Part shown: positions 48,115 to 56,090 of the stretch, piece after piece
Layout of the letters: every line of letters begins with the position of its first letter
How positions within the stretch are numbered: position 1 is the first letter of the stretch
DNA from: Staphylococcus sp. KG4-3
GTDB lineage: Bacteria; Bacillota; Bacilli; Staphylococcales; Staphylococcaceae
Direction of reading: 5' to 3'
Assembly (NCBI RefSeq): GCF_033597815.2
Contig: NZ_CP166245.1
Location: 2,480,001 to 2,544,000 of the forward strand
Length of the DNA stretch: 64,000 nt
Notes under the pieces: model-generated
The model's database searches: none
Seen by the model: only the letters and a program-made list of their open reading frames with translations
Told to the model about the DNA's origin: nothing
Made by a program: the position numbers and the translations under genes

Positions 48115-49113
48115 TTAATTCACACGTAATTTAGTGTCACCAGTCTCAATAACATCAATTGTCGCATCTAAAGCATCGACAATGAGGTTTTCAACGGCAG
48201 CATCTGTATAAAAAGCAATATGAGGTGAAACAATAACATCTTGTCGCTCGATTAATTGCTTTAATACTTCATCCTTTAATTCTGAATGTCGTTGATCACT
48301 TGGAAACAATCCCTTTTCCCCTTCATATGTATCAAGTGCTGCTCCTTTCAAAATTCCTTTATCCAGTGCGTGTATTAGCGCACTAGTTTTTACAATGGAG
48401 CCTCTTGCACAATTGATAAATACTGACCCTGGTTTAAATTCATTAAACAATGCATCATCAAATAAATAATCATTATCCTTACTTGCAGGAATATGAACTG
48501 TAACAATATCCGCTTCTTGCACAGCTTCATTTATACTATTAGCATACGTTAAAAATGGCTTATAGCGTTCATTAGGAGCAATATCATAAGCATTAACTTC
48601 AGCTTCAAAGCCTTGTGCAAATATCTTAGCAACAATTGAACCGATACGACCAGTTCCTATAACAGCAACTTTCAAATCTTTAATAGATCGTGATAAGATA
48701 GCTGGTTGCCATCTAAAATCATATGAAGCTGTTTTCTGTTGAATATCATTATAATTTCTGACCAAATTAAGTGCTTGTGATACCGTATATTCAGCAATAG
48801 AATGTGGTGAATAAGATGGCACATTAGAAATAATCAAATCATATTTTTGAGCTAAATCGAAATCATATATGTCAAAACCAGCACTTCGTTGTGCAATTTG
48901 CTTAATTCCAAATTCATGTAACTTGCGGTATACATCTTCACCAAAAGGAATTTGCTGTGATATCGAAACACCATCAAAGCCTTTTGTACGATCGACAGTT
49001 TCTGACGAAAGTAATGCTTCATCTAAATCGACAGTCACATTATGCTTGGTTGACCATGCTTTAATATAAGGTAAATCTTCTTCTCTTACTCCAAAAATTT
49101 TAATACTTGTCAT
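48115..49113 (-). CDS. D-2-hydroxyacid dehydrogenase (Ddh/LdhD-like)
   Basis: A 332-residue NAD-dependent D-2-hydroxyacid dehydrogenase. The Rossmann motif is GTGRIG (153-158) and the catalytic triad is Arg 237, Glu 264 and His 298. Overall it resembles S. aureus D-lactate dehydrogenase. Context argues against plain fermentation. It lies 27 bp downstream of an aminotransferase in an operon led by a SAM-I riboswitch, so a methionine-related 2-oxo/2-hydroxy acid such as 4-methylthio-2-oxobutyrate is a likely substrate. That is inference. GGAGTG precedes the ATG. Confidence 0.85.
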   Translation of the reverse strand: MTSIKIFGVREEDLPYIKAWSTKHNVTVDLDEALLSSETVDRTKGFDGVSISQQIPFGEDVYRKLHEFGIKQIAQRSAGFDIYDFDLAQKYDLIISNVPSYSPHSIAEYTVSQALNLVRNYNDIQQKTASYDFRWQPAILSRSIKDLKVAVIGTGRIGSIVAKIFAQGFEAEVNAYDIAPNERYKPFLTYANSINEAVQEADIVTVHIPASKDNDYLFDDALFNEFKPGSVFINCARGSIVKTSALIHALDKGILKGAALDTYEGEKGLFPSDQRHSELKDEVLKQLIERQDVIVSPHIAFYTDAAVENLIVDALDATIDVIETGDTKLRVN

Positions 49114-49140
49114 AAGTTAATCACTCCAATAATATTTATT

Positions 49141-50298
49141 CTATTCATAAAGGTGCTTAAGCGATTGTATTCTTTCCGCAGCCTCTAGTAACGATGCATC
49201 ATCTAAAGCTAAAGAAATACGCACATAATGTTTTCCATGTTCTCCAAATGGTATACCTGGTGCAACAAGAATTGACTGTTCTTGTAATAAATAATCAACA
49301 AAACTTTCTCCATCAAAGTCTGTCGGTGTTCGTAACCATAAGAAAATACCACCTTTCATTGGTTCAAAAGGTATGTCCACTTGTTGCAATTTAGCTTCAA
49401 ATTCATTTCTACGACGTTTAAATGTTATATTTTGCTCTTCTAGAAAATCATCATAATTATTCAAAGCATATGTTGCTGCGTCCTGCAATGCACCAAACAT
49501 ACCTGCATGTGTATGTGACTGATATTTTTTTAATGCTTGTATAATATCTTTATTTCCTACTGCAAATCCAACTCTAAAACCTGACATATTATATCCTTTA
49601 GATAATGAAAATACTTCTACTGCTAGGTCTTTTGCTCCATCTGCTTGCAATATACTAGGATTTTTAGCATCAAAGCCAAAGGCACTATACGCAAAATCAT
49701 GAACGATCTTTGTTTTTGTTCCCTTAAAACGCTCAATCGCTTCCTCAAATACTGATTTTGTAGCAACTGAACCTGTCGGGTTATTTGGATAAGTCAAATA
49801 AACTAAACGTGTATTGAGTAATGTTTCTTTGCTTATTTTGTCCCACTGAGGCAAATAATAAGGCGGCTCTAAAACGAGTGGTTGTGGTTGTGCATCGGCA
49901 AGTAACACCCCTGCTTTATAATCCGTATACCCTGGATCTGGTAGTAATACATTTTCTCCTGGGTTAACGATACATGTAGGTAAACCTACAAGACCATTTT
50001 TAGTACCATATAGTATACATACTTCATCTTCTTTATCTAATTCAACTTGAAATTGTCTTTGATAAAAATCTACTATTGCTTGCTTAAATGAGTCTTTACC
50101 ATGGAAAGCAACATACTTTTGATTATCAGGCTGACGTAGCGCATCAGCAAAACAGTCAATAATTCCCTTGGGAGTTTCACCATCAGGAATACCTACAGCC
50201 ATATTAATTAATGGCAAAGGACCATGTTCTACTTTCTGTCCCATTGTTTTTGCAAAATAACTATCTGGTATCTGTGCCAATCTATCCGAAATTGCCAT
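49141..50298 (-). CDS. PLP-dependent class I aminotransferase under SAM-riboswitch control
   Basis: A 385-residue fold-type I aminotransferase. The PLP-binding Lys is at 234 (SLSKGYNMSGFR), Asp 201 binds the pyridine N (HDFAYSAFGFD), Asn 173 is in YPNNPTG, and an Arg near the C-terminus (YVRISLALDD) binds the substrate carboxylate. General relatives are annotated as aspartate, LL-diaminopimelate or PatA-type enzymes. The SAM riboswitch implies a role in making methionine, such as transaminating 4-methylthio-2-oxobutyrate. The ATG at 50298 has AGGAGG 7 nt upstream, directly after the riboswitch terminator. Confidence 0.87.
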   Translation of the reverse strand: MAISDRLAQIPDSYFAKTMGQKVEHGPLPLINMAVGIPDGETPKGIIDCFADALRQPDNQKYVAFHGKDSFKQAIVDFYQRQFQVELDKEDEVCILYGTKNGLVGLPTCIVNPGENVLLPDPGYTDYKAGVLLADAQPQPLVLEPPYYLPQWDKISKETLLNTRLVYLTYPNNPTGSVATKSVFEEAIERFKGTKTKIVHDFAYSAFGFDAKNPSILQADGAKDLAVEVFSLSKGYNMSGFRVGFAVGNKDIIQALKKYQSHTHAGMFGALQDAATYALNNYDDFLEEQNITFKRRRNEFEAKLQQVDIPFEPMKGGIFLWLRTPTDFDGESFVDYLLQEQSILVAPGIPFGEHGKHYVRISLALDDASLLEAAERIQSLKHLYE

Positions 50299-50314
50299 AA
50301 AACTCCTCCTATTA

Positions 50315-50349
50315 AAAAAACTATATGCCGACCTGTGTGGCATATAGTT
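50315..50349 (-). terminator. Expression-platform terminator of the SAM riboswitch
   Basis: ACTATATGCC pairs with GGCATATAGT on the minus strand and is followed by seven U, just before the AGGAGG of the aminotransferase gene. SAM binding should favour it. Confidence 0.88.
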
Positions 50350-50359
50350 ACACATGTCA

Positions 50360-50465
50360 CCTATCTTTCAAGCATTAACGCTTGTTGGAAGTAGCACAGT
50401 ACTTTTATATCAAAGTCTGTTGCTGAAGCTTCATCAGGCCAAATCCCTCAGCTTCTCTGGATAAG
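50360..50465 (-). ncRNA. SAM-I (S-box) riboswitch
   Basis: On the minus strand P1 is CTTATC paired with GATAGG. The core has AGAGAAGCTGAGGGA, TTGGCCTGATGAAGC, CAGCAAC and GTGCTACTTCC. P4 is CAAGC-GTTAAT-GCTTG. All are hallmarks of the SAM-I aptamer in the right order. A terminator follows 11 nt later, so high SAM should switch off the aminotransferase-dehydrogenase operon. Confidence 0.93.
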
Positions 50466-50592
50466 TTTATTTTAAATTACCATTAATTTTATCAGAATAT
50501 TCACGCTTGTCAATCTACTTATAAAACAAAAAGTGACATCAAAATCTTATAGAATAATAAGACCTAGATATCACTCACATAAAAACATAGAA

Positions 50593-50630
50593 TAAAATAA
50601 TAAAACCCGGAACATAAATGTTCCGGGTTG
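50593..50630 (-). terminator. Terminator of the IsaA-like gene
   Basis: AACCCGGAACA and TGTTCCGGGTT form an 11-bp GC-rich stem, with a U-run on the minus strand. Confidence 0.88.
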
Positions 50631-50674
50631 TTCAACCTAAGATAACTAAACGTTTCTATTTAGTTATTTAGATC

Positions 50675-51421
50675 CTACCACCATCCATTAGAAGCACGGA
50701 AAGCCATCGCTGCTTCCATTGAACCGTAACGGCTTTCACCGTAGTTAATCATACCTTTAGTTTGGCTAGCTACTGAACCAGTTCCCCATGATTCTTTAGT
50801 TTGACCTAAACCTCTGTAACCTGCTGGGTTAACAGCATTTGGGTTACCGCTTGATTCAGGCATTACAATTGAATTCCACATAGCTTCTGTACCACCTGCA
50901 GCTAAGAATTGAGCTTTAACTGATCCACCAGTTGATGCAGCTGATGTTTGAGCAGCTTTATAAGTTTTAGTTGCAACGCTTGTTTGTGCAGTTTGAACAT
51001 TTGAGTTAGATGAAGCTTTAGGAGCTTCAACTGCTGCTACTGGAGTATTACTTGATTGTTTTTGAGCACTTACTTCGCTAGCTGAAGTTTCGTTAGTATT
51101 TGTAGTTGCTTGAGTAGTTACATCTTGTACTGAATTAGAAGTTGCACTTTGAGCACCTGCAGCTGTGTAATTCCATGACCAAGATTGACCATTTGAAGTG
51201 AATGTATATTCATTTCCACCTAAAACGAAGTTATAGTTATACGCTCCAGCGTGTAATGGTTTTTGGTTTAATTCTTCAGGATTGTTTTGAGCTAAATCAG
51301 CTAAATGCGCTTTGTCGATATTTTCTTCTGAAGCGTGAGCTTGATTGTGATCTGCTGTTGTTGCATATCCTGTTACACCTAATGCTACTGCTAATGATGA
51401 TGCTAAAATTGTTTTCTTCAT
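50675..51421 (-). CDS. IsaA/SceD-like secreted transglycosylase
   Basis: A 248-residue secreted protein. The signal peptide [20 protein letters not shown] has a HASEE cleavage region near residue 31. A conserved [20 protein letters not shown] domain follows, then a Ser/Thr/Gln-rich linker (about 90-165) and a C-terminal lytic-transglycosylase-like domain with the catalytic Glu in [20 protein letters not shown]. It cleaves peptidoglycan glycan strands during growth and division. The N-terminus is closest to IsaA. GGAGG lies upstream of the ATG at 51421. A WalR box is 142-158 bp upstream. It is related to both IsaA and SceD, so I give no symbol. Confidence 0.85.
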   Translation of the reverse strand: MKKTILASSLAVALGVTGYATTADHNQAHASEENIDKAHLADLAQNNPEELNQKPLHAGAYNYNFVLGGNEYTFTSNGQSWSWNYTAAGAQSATSNSVQDVTTQATTNTNETSASEVSAQKQSSNTPVAAVEAPKASSNSNVQTAQTSVATKTYKAAQTSAASTGGSVKAQFLAAGGTEAMWNSIVMPESSGNPNAVNPAGYRGLGQTKESWGTGSVASQTKGMINYGESRYGSMEAAMAFRASNGWW

Positions 51422-51562
51422 AATTAAAAAATCCTCCAATTAAAATCTTTTTAAGTAAAATTATATTTTCGTTAAATTATTTATCGTATGTGCTAAAATC
51501 GATTAATTTTTATGCTTTATTTTTTCGCCACAAATAATATAACACATATTTCGCCCATTTAT

Positions 51563-51579
51563 ATTACACTTACATAACA
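51563..51579 (-). promoter_or_regulatory. WalR box upstream of the IsaA-like gene
   Basis: On the minus strand TGTTAT-N5-TGTAAT fits the WalR/YycF consensus TGTWAH-N5-TGTWAH exactly. WalKR control of isaA-type genes is known in S. aureus. The rest of 51440-51833 shows no gene. Confidence 0.7.
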
Positions 51580-51833
51580 AAACGTTACAAAAGAAAAGTC
51601 TATTTGTAACATTGAAATACTGTTGTTTTGTTTTGTAATGCATAATTCTTGCATTGTTTTCAAAATATATTGTGTATAGCACTGGTATATTAAGCTTCGT
51701 TCCTTTATCATCGAATGGTTTTACATTGTCTGAATTATTACAGCAAACCTTTTTGTTACATAACTGTAAAATAATAAAAGGATAAAAAATATATATTTTG
51801 GAGTAAAACTTGCAAATTTTTTTGTCTAAAATT

Positions 51834-51863
51834 TAAAAAGACCACTGTTTTGTGGCCTTTTTA
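51834..51863 (-). terminator. Terminator after the second PTS EIIC gene
   Basis: AAAAAGGCCAC pairs with GTGGTCTTTTT, and U-runs occur on both strands. Confidence 0.8.
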
Positions 51864-51947
51864 ATATACTTTATTATTTTATCCAACATTCAAAACATTA
51901 CATTATATTACAAAAACAACTATACATTTTAAACGTTATATATAATT

Positions 51948-52991
51948 TTACGCCAAGAATTTAAAAATTTCTCTATCATATAATTTCAACGTTTTCATAT
52001 AAAATGTATTTATCAAATAGCCCATTACAAATGGAACTACAAAAAACGCAATAAATACGTATATTAAAGTTAATAATACTGAATGTTCCATAAATCTAAA
52101 TGCACTTATTGGTCCAACAAGCCCAATAATTCCAAAACCTGCTGATTCTTTTGTTCCACCAATTCCTATGAGCGCACCAACAAAACCAGTGATTAGCGCA
52201 TTTGAAAAGATTGGAAGTAAAATAATAGGATGCCTTACCATATTAGGTATCATCATTTTCACACCACCTAAAAAGATTGTCAGAGGTACGCCTGCTCTAT
52301 TTACCTTTAACGTCCCTGCAACTAATGCACCTTCACATGCCACAATCCCAAGTGAAGCAGAACCAGCCGCTAGACCACTAATACCTATAGCTAATGCAGT
52401 TGCTACAGTTGATATAGGTGAAATAATTATAAAACTAAATACTAATGCAATAAGCATAGACATTAATACTGGTTGCAATTCTGTAAATGTATTGACTAAA
52501 TTACCAATACCAGTTGTAATCATTTGGACATATGGCAATATAAGTACGCCAATAAAGCTAGCTATGACACCGACAATGGTCGGCAGAATAATTAACGTTA
52601 AACTACCAAATCTTTCTCCAACGACTAATATTAAAAATACAGCAATTGCTGCAGTGATCATTGTGTTAATAAGATCTCCAACACCTACAAGCATCCAAGC
52701 ACCATCTTTAAATTGCGCTGCGCCACTCCCCACAAAAGCAGAGCTTGCCACAACAGCTGTTGCTAAAGGTGATAAATTGAACCGCATTGCTATAAGTGCA
52801 CCAACTAATAATGGTACAGTAAATTGAATACTTTCTACTACTTGTAATAATGTTTGAAAAAGCTGGTACTTAGGAGCGAAAAGTTTGAATAGTTCCCCTA
52901 AGATAGCATTTGGTATTAACCCTGCTACTATGGCAATTGCTACACCAGATAGTACATTATATAAAAATTGTTTTGGACTTACTTTAATCAT
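51948..52991 (-). CDS. Orphan PTS EIIC-type permease (PTS_EIIC_2 family), copy 2
   Basis: A 347-residue membrane protein with about ten hydrophobic segments. Like the gene at 33893 it belongs to the EIIC_2 family: IISPISTVATALAIGISGLAAGS, NRAGVPLTIFLGGVKMMIPN and GGTKESAGFGIIGLVGPI. No EIIA/EIIB or sugar kinase is nearby. The C-terminal FYMKTLKLYDREIFKFL is charged and cytoplasmic. GGGGG precedes the ATG. Substrate unknown. Confidence 0.75.
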   Translation of the reverse strand: MIKVSPKQFLYNVLSGVAIAIVAGLIPNAILGELFKLFAPKYQLFQTLLQVVESIQFTVPLLVGALIAMRFNLSPLATAVVASSAFVGSGAAQFKDGAWMLVGVGDLINTMITAAIAVFLILVVGERFGSLTLIILPTIVGVIASFIGVLILPYVQMITTGIGNLVNTFTELQPVLMSMLIALVFSFIIISPISTVATALAIGISGLAAGSASLGIVACEGALVAGTLKVNRAGVPLTIFLGGVKMMIPNMVRHPIILLPIFSNALITGFVGALIGIGGTKESAGFGIIGLVGPISAFRFMEHSVLLTLIYVFIAFFVVPFVMGYLINTFYMKTLKLYDREIFKFLA

Positions 52992-53132
52992 AGAAGTTCC
53001 CCCTAAGCTGAAATAAATACTAATATATCATATTTTCTTAATTTTCAGAATATTGTTCCTGTATTTTCCTCAAATATTTTTATATCAAATTAACAATTAA
53101 AATTTCACAACTATGATTAAAATATTACAGCA

Positions 53133-53184
53133 TAAAAAATAGGTAGCCCAAATCTAAATTTTAACTTCGCTTTCGGCTACCTAC
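53133..53184 (-). terminator. Terminator after the QueD-like gene
   Basis: AGGTAGCC pairs with GGCTACCT. Six U follow on the minus strand. Confidence 0.8.
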
Positions 53185-53223
53185 TTCTATATATAATTAA
53201 CATGTTTTCATAATCAATAAATT

Positions 53224-53652
53224 TTAGTGTTTCATTAAATTTGTTGTTAGTACCAGCCCTTGAGATGCTGTTTCAAAAAATTCCAATTTTTGCAATTGGG
53301 TTTCCTTAGGTAAACTTTTTTCAAATTGTTCCCATATCCATATAGCAATATTTTCAGCAGTTGTATTCATTTCGGGTAGTGTGTCATTTACCAACTGACC
53401 ATCTAAATACGGTTCAATTTCTGTTTGGTATAATTTATCTACTTCATTGAAATCTAATGCTAAACCATATTTATCTATATCTGATAAAATCTCAATATTA
53501 AATTGATATTGTTGATCTTCTAGGTCTTTATGCACTGTATTTGTAAAATAAATTCGATTATCACAAGTGAATTTATAATAATTCTTTATCAAAACTTGAC
53601 CTTTGCGATATTTAAACTGGCCAGGTGGTTGAATATGATCAAATTTAGTCAT
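53224..53652 (-). CDS. QueD-like (PTPS-family) protein lacking the zinc motif
   Basis: A 142-residue protein with the 6-pyruvoyl-tetrahydropterin synthase/QueD fold. Family marks are GLALDFNEVDKLY, the T/P-rich turn NTTAENIAIWIWEQF and a closing KLEFFETASQG. But the zinc-binding LHGHxY stretch is replaced by LEDQQY (44-49), and the LDHxxLN histidine is replaced in YLDGQLVND. So it is unlikely to be an ordinary QueD enzyme. No queC, queE or folE is nearby. The ATG at 53652 has TAGGAG 9 nt upstream. Confidence 0.7.
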   Translation of the reverse strand: MTKFDHIQPPGQFKYRKGQVLIKNYYKFTCDNRIYFTNTVHKDLEDQQYQFNIEILSDIDKYGLALDFNEVDKLYQTEIEPYLDGQLVNDTLPEMNTTAENIAIWIWEQFEKSLPKETQLQKLEFFETASQGLVLTTNLMKH

Positions 53653-53789
53653 TACGATCACTCCTATAGTCATTTTTATTAATATACCCTTTTATAGAAC
53701 AAGTACATACTTATCTATAAATGTTTCTTATTCAATTTTTAAAGGTAATGATAAAACTAATTAGATAAATATTGGAGGAGATTTATTAT

Positions 53790-54143
53790 ATGACGGTATA
53801 TATTCAAAGAATTTATGAAGACAAACAGCAAGAAGGCTTACGGATACTCGTAGATCGCGTATGGCCAAGAGGTGTAGCTAAGGACGATGCAAATTTAGAT
53901 CATTGGATCAAAGAAGTGGCGCCAACTTCTGAATTAAGAAAATGGTTTAACCATGATCCCAAGTTATATGCTGCTTTTAAAGAAAAGTACGAGAAAGAAC
54001 TTCGCGAAAATATTAGCCAAAAACAAGCATTTGAAGAATTGCAAAATAAAGTTTCTGAGACTGATAAAGATATCATTTTATTATTTGCCGCTAAAGATAA
54101 AAAACATAATCAAGCTGTTGTGCTTCAAGCGTTATTACAGTAA
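53790..54143 (+). CDS. DUF488-family protein
   Basis: A 117-residue cytoplasmic protein of the DUF488 family. Conserved stretches are LRILVDRVWPRGVAKDDANLDHW, LRKWFNHDPKLYAAFKEKYEKEL and DIILLFAAKDKKHNQAVVL. Function unknown. I chose the ATG at 53790 because GGAGGAG lies upstream. It is divergent from the QueD-like gene and has its own strong terminator. Confidence 0.85.
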   Translation: MTVYIQRIYEDKQQEGLRILVDRVWPRGVAKDDANLDHWIKEVAPTSELRKWFNHDPKLYAAFKEKYEKELRENISQKQAFEELQNKVSETDKDIILLFAAKDKKHNQAVVLQALLQ

Positions 54144-54170
54144 ACAACTATAATTAAAATAAATGAACGT

Positions 54171-54220
54171 AAAACTACCGTTTACCCTATCAGAACCTTA
54201 GGGTAAGCGGTAGTTTTTTT
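54171..54220 (+). terminator. Terminator of the DUF488 gene
   Basis: AAAACTACCG-T-TTACCCT pairs with AGGGTAA-G-CGGTAGTTTT and is followed by a T7 run. Confidence 0.9.
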
Positions 54221-54244
54221 ATGATGTCACAATATACACTCTAG

Positions 54245-54829
54245 TCATTTTAGTTCATATAAACTTTTCTCACCATCTGGTAATTTTTCAACAAAATCTT
54301 TAGGGTCTTCTGCATAGTCATTACCGATGCCACCATTCATTCTCTGAAAATGAAGGTGAGACCCAGTCGTTTGTTCTCCTGTATTACCAGAAAGTGCAAT
54401 TACATCTCCCGCTTGTACATTGTCTCCTACTTTAACTTTAAATTGATTTAAATGCATATACCATTGGTGATACTGTCCGTTCGTTTCAGCTATTTGCACT
54501 ACTTTGCCACCTAAGTCATTCTCAAATGTGCGAGTAACCTTGCCATCTGTTGCGGCTTTAACCGGCGTATCTTCAGGTAAATCATAATCTATCCCATAAT
54601 GTTTCCCATCAAAACCACTAAACTCATATTTACCAAAATTTTCTGTTTCTCTGCTTCGATCAAAAAAATCTGTATAAGATGTCGATCGGTCATTTTTATT
54701 ATTTTGGTTACTGATTTCTGAAAAATTTTCATTTATACTTTTTTGTATATAATCCATATTCGCCATCAAGAAAATAAATGGAACGATTATAATGATTAAT
54801 AGCACAATTGTTTTCAACGTATTTTTCAC
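54245..54829 (-). CDS. M23-family (LytM-type) cell-wall peptidase
   Basis: About 194 residues. It has one N-terminal membrane helix (TLKTIVLLIIIIVPFIFLMA), a polar linker and an M23 metallopeptidase domain. Zinc ligands are His 77 and Asp 81 (HYGIDYD) and His 160 (SHLHFQ). A further His sits in YMHLNQ. It probably cleaves peptidoglycan cross-bridges from the outer membrane face. The start is uncertain: the GTG at 54829 has AAAAGG 11 nt upstream, whereas the GTG at 54841 overlaps that site. Confidence 0.82.
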   Translation of the reverse strand: MKNTLKTIVLLIIIIVPFIFLMANMDYIQKSINENFSEISNQNNKNDRSTSYTDFFDRSRETENFGKYEFSGFDGKHYGIDYDLPEDTPVKAATDGKVTRTFENDLGGKVVQIAETNGQYHQWYMHLNQFKVKVGDNVQAGDVIALSGNTGEQTTGSHLHFQRMNGGIGNDYAEDPKDFVEKLPDGEKSLYELK

Positions 54830-55089
54830 TAAACGAATCACCTTTTAAATAGTTATTATTAGTTCATAAGTATACTTTTTATAGTCCCAAAAAACTAATA
54901 ATCCGCTTAAAAAGAACCTCATACTTTAGTTTGACGTAAAAATTGAGAGGGAAATGCAGTTTCTTATTTTCGCTTCCACAATTAACTCAAAACTACGCAA
55001 TTATTATTTTACATGGTATTATAGCGCAACCAAACGGTGTGCATACAACATCCATGTAAGTTTTCATTATTTATATCTATATTTAAAAG

Positions 55090-56034
55090 TTATTGGTCAT
55101 CACTATAACTTTTAAGTATGTCTTCCATTAATGTCCATACGCGTTCAACATTTACAGCAGTCGCAAAATAAGCATTTTTTTCCTTATTTGTAATATTATT
55201 TAAATCAACAGCCATCGTTCCATAGGTAAGCGCACTTTGGTGCTCGATATCAACATGTGTTTGTTGCATTGTAAATAAATCAGGCTGCAACAAATACAAA
55301 ATTGTACAAGCATCATGTATAGGCCCTCCATCCATATTAAAGTGTGTTTTATATGTAGATTTAAAGAATTCTAAAAGTTCTACAACAAATTTTGCAATTT
55401 GATTGTCGATTGCTTTGAACCTATTGATAATGGCATCGTTTGCCAATACTTGATGCGTTACATCTAAGCCAAACACGTTGATAGGTACGCCACAGTCAAA
55501 TACACGTTTGGCCGCTTCAGCATCAACCCAAATATTAAATTCTGCAGTAGGTGTCCAATTTCCAAAGGTTCCTCCACCCATAATCGTTATAGAATCTATA
55601 TATTGCGTAATACTCGGCTCTTTAATTAAAGCCGTTGCAATATTCGTTAAAGGGCCTGTAGCCACTAGCGTTACAGGTTCCTCACTATGTTTTAGTGTTT
55701 CAATTATTACATCAGCGGCATGACTTTGCGTTGGTTTCAACGAAGGTACTTCTGGTAATTTTGGACCATCTAATCCACTATTACCATGTATTTGTGATGC
55801 AAATGAAGCTGGCTTAATCAGTGGTCTTGTAGCACCGACAGATACACTAATATCTCCTCTTCCCATTACTTCCAATACGTTTAAAGCATTTTTGGTATTT
55901 TTTTCAACTGATTGATTACCAGCCACTGTTGTTACAGCCAATATATCTAACGTACTATTTTTAGCTCCTGCTAATATTAACGCAATCGCGTCATCATGAC
56001 CTGGATCACAATCCATAATAATTTTTTTACTCAT
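55090..56034 (-). CDS. Inosine/uridine-preferring nucleoside hydrolase
   Basis: A 314-residue Ca2+-dependent nucleoside N-ribohydrolase (IunH/Rih family) that releases base and ribose from purine or pyrimidine nucleosides. The metal motif DCDPGHDDAIAL is at 8-19. NIWVDAEAAKRVF and the catalytic His in GGPIHDACTIL are visible. GGAGTG precedes the ATG at 56034. It lies 57 bp downstream of an amino-acid/base-type permease, probably in one operon. Confidence 0.9.
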   Translation of the reverse strand: MSKKIIMDCDPGHDDAIALILAGAKNSTLDILAVTTVAGNQSVEKNTKNALNVLEVMGRGDISVSVGATRPLIKPASFASQIHGNSGLDGPKLPEVPSLKPTQSHAADVIIETLKHSEEPVTLVATGPLTNIATALIKEPSITQYIDSITIMGGGTFGNWTPTAEFNIWVDAEAAKRVFDCGVPINVFGLDVTHQVLANDAIINRFKAIDNQIAKFVVELLEFFKSTYKTHFNMDGGPIHDACTILYLLQPDLFTMQQTHVDIEHQSALTYGTMAVDLNNITNKEKNAYFATAVNVERVWTLMEDILKSYSDDQ

Positions 56035-56090
56035 ATTCTTCACTCCAATCATAAAAATACATGCCGTGTATATTTCAAAGTTAAAAGTTA

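Noticed and set aside
48115..49113. Simple fermentative D-lactate dehydrogenase (ddh)
   Set aside because: The sequence fits the family, but the SAM riboswitch and aminotransferase partner make a methionine-linked role more likely. I therefore gave no symbol.
52168..52827. Long open frame on the plus strand opposite the second PTS EIIC gene
   Set aside because: It is antisense to a well-supported membrane protein and has no ribosome site. Its translation is low-complexity Ile/Pro/Thr, typical of the complement of a membrane gene.
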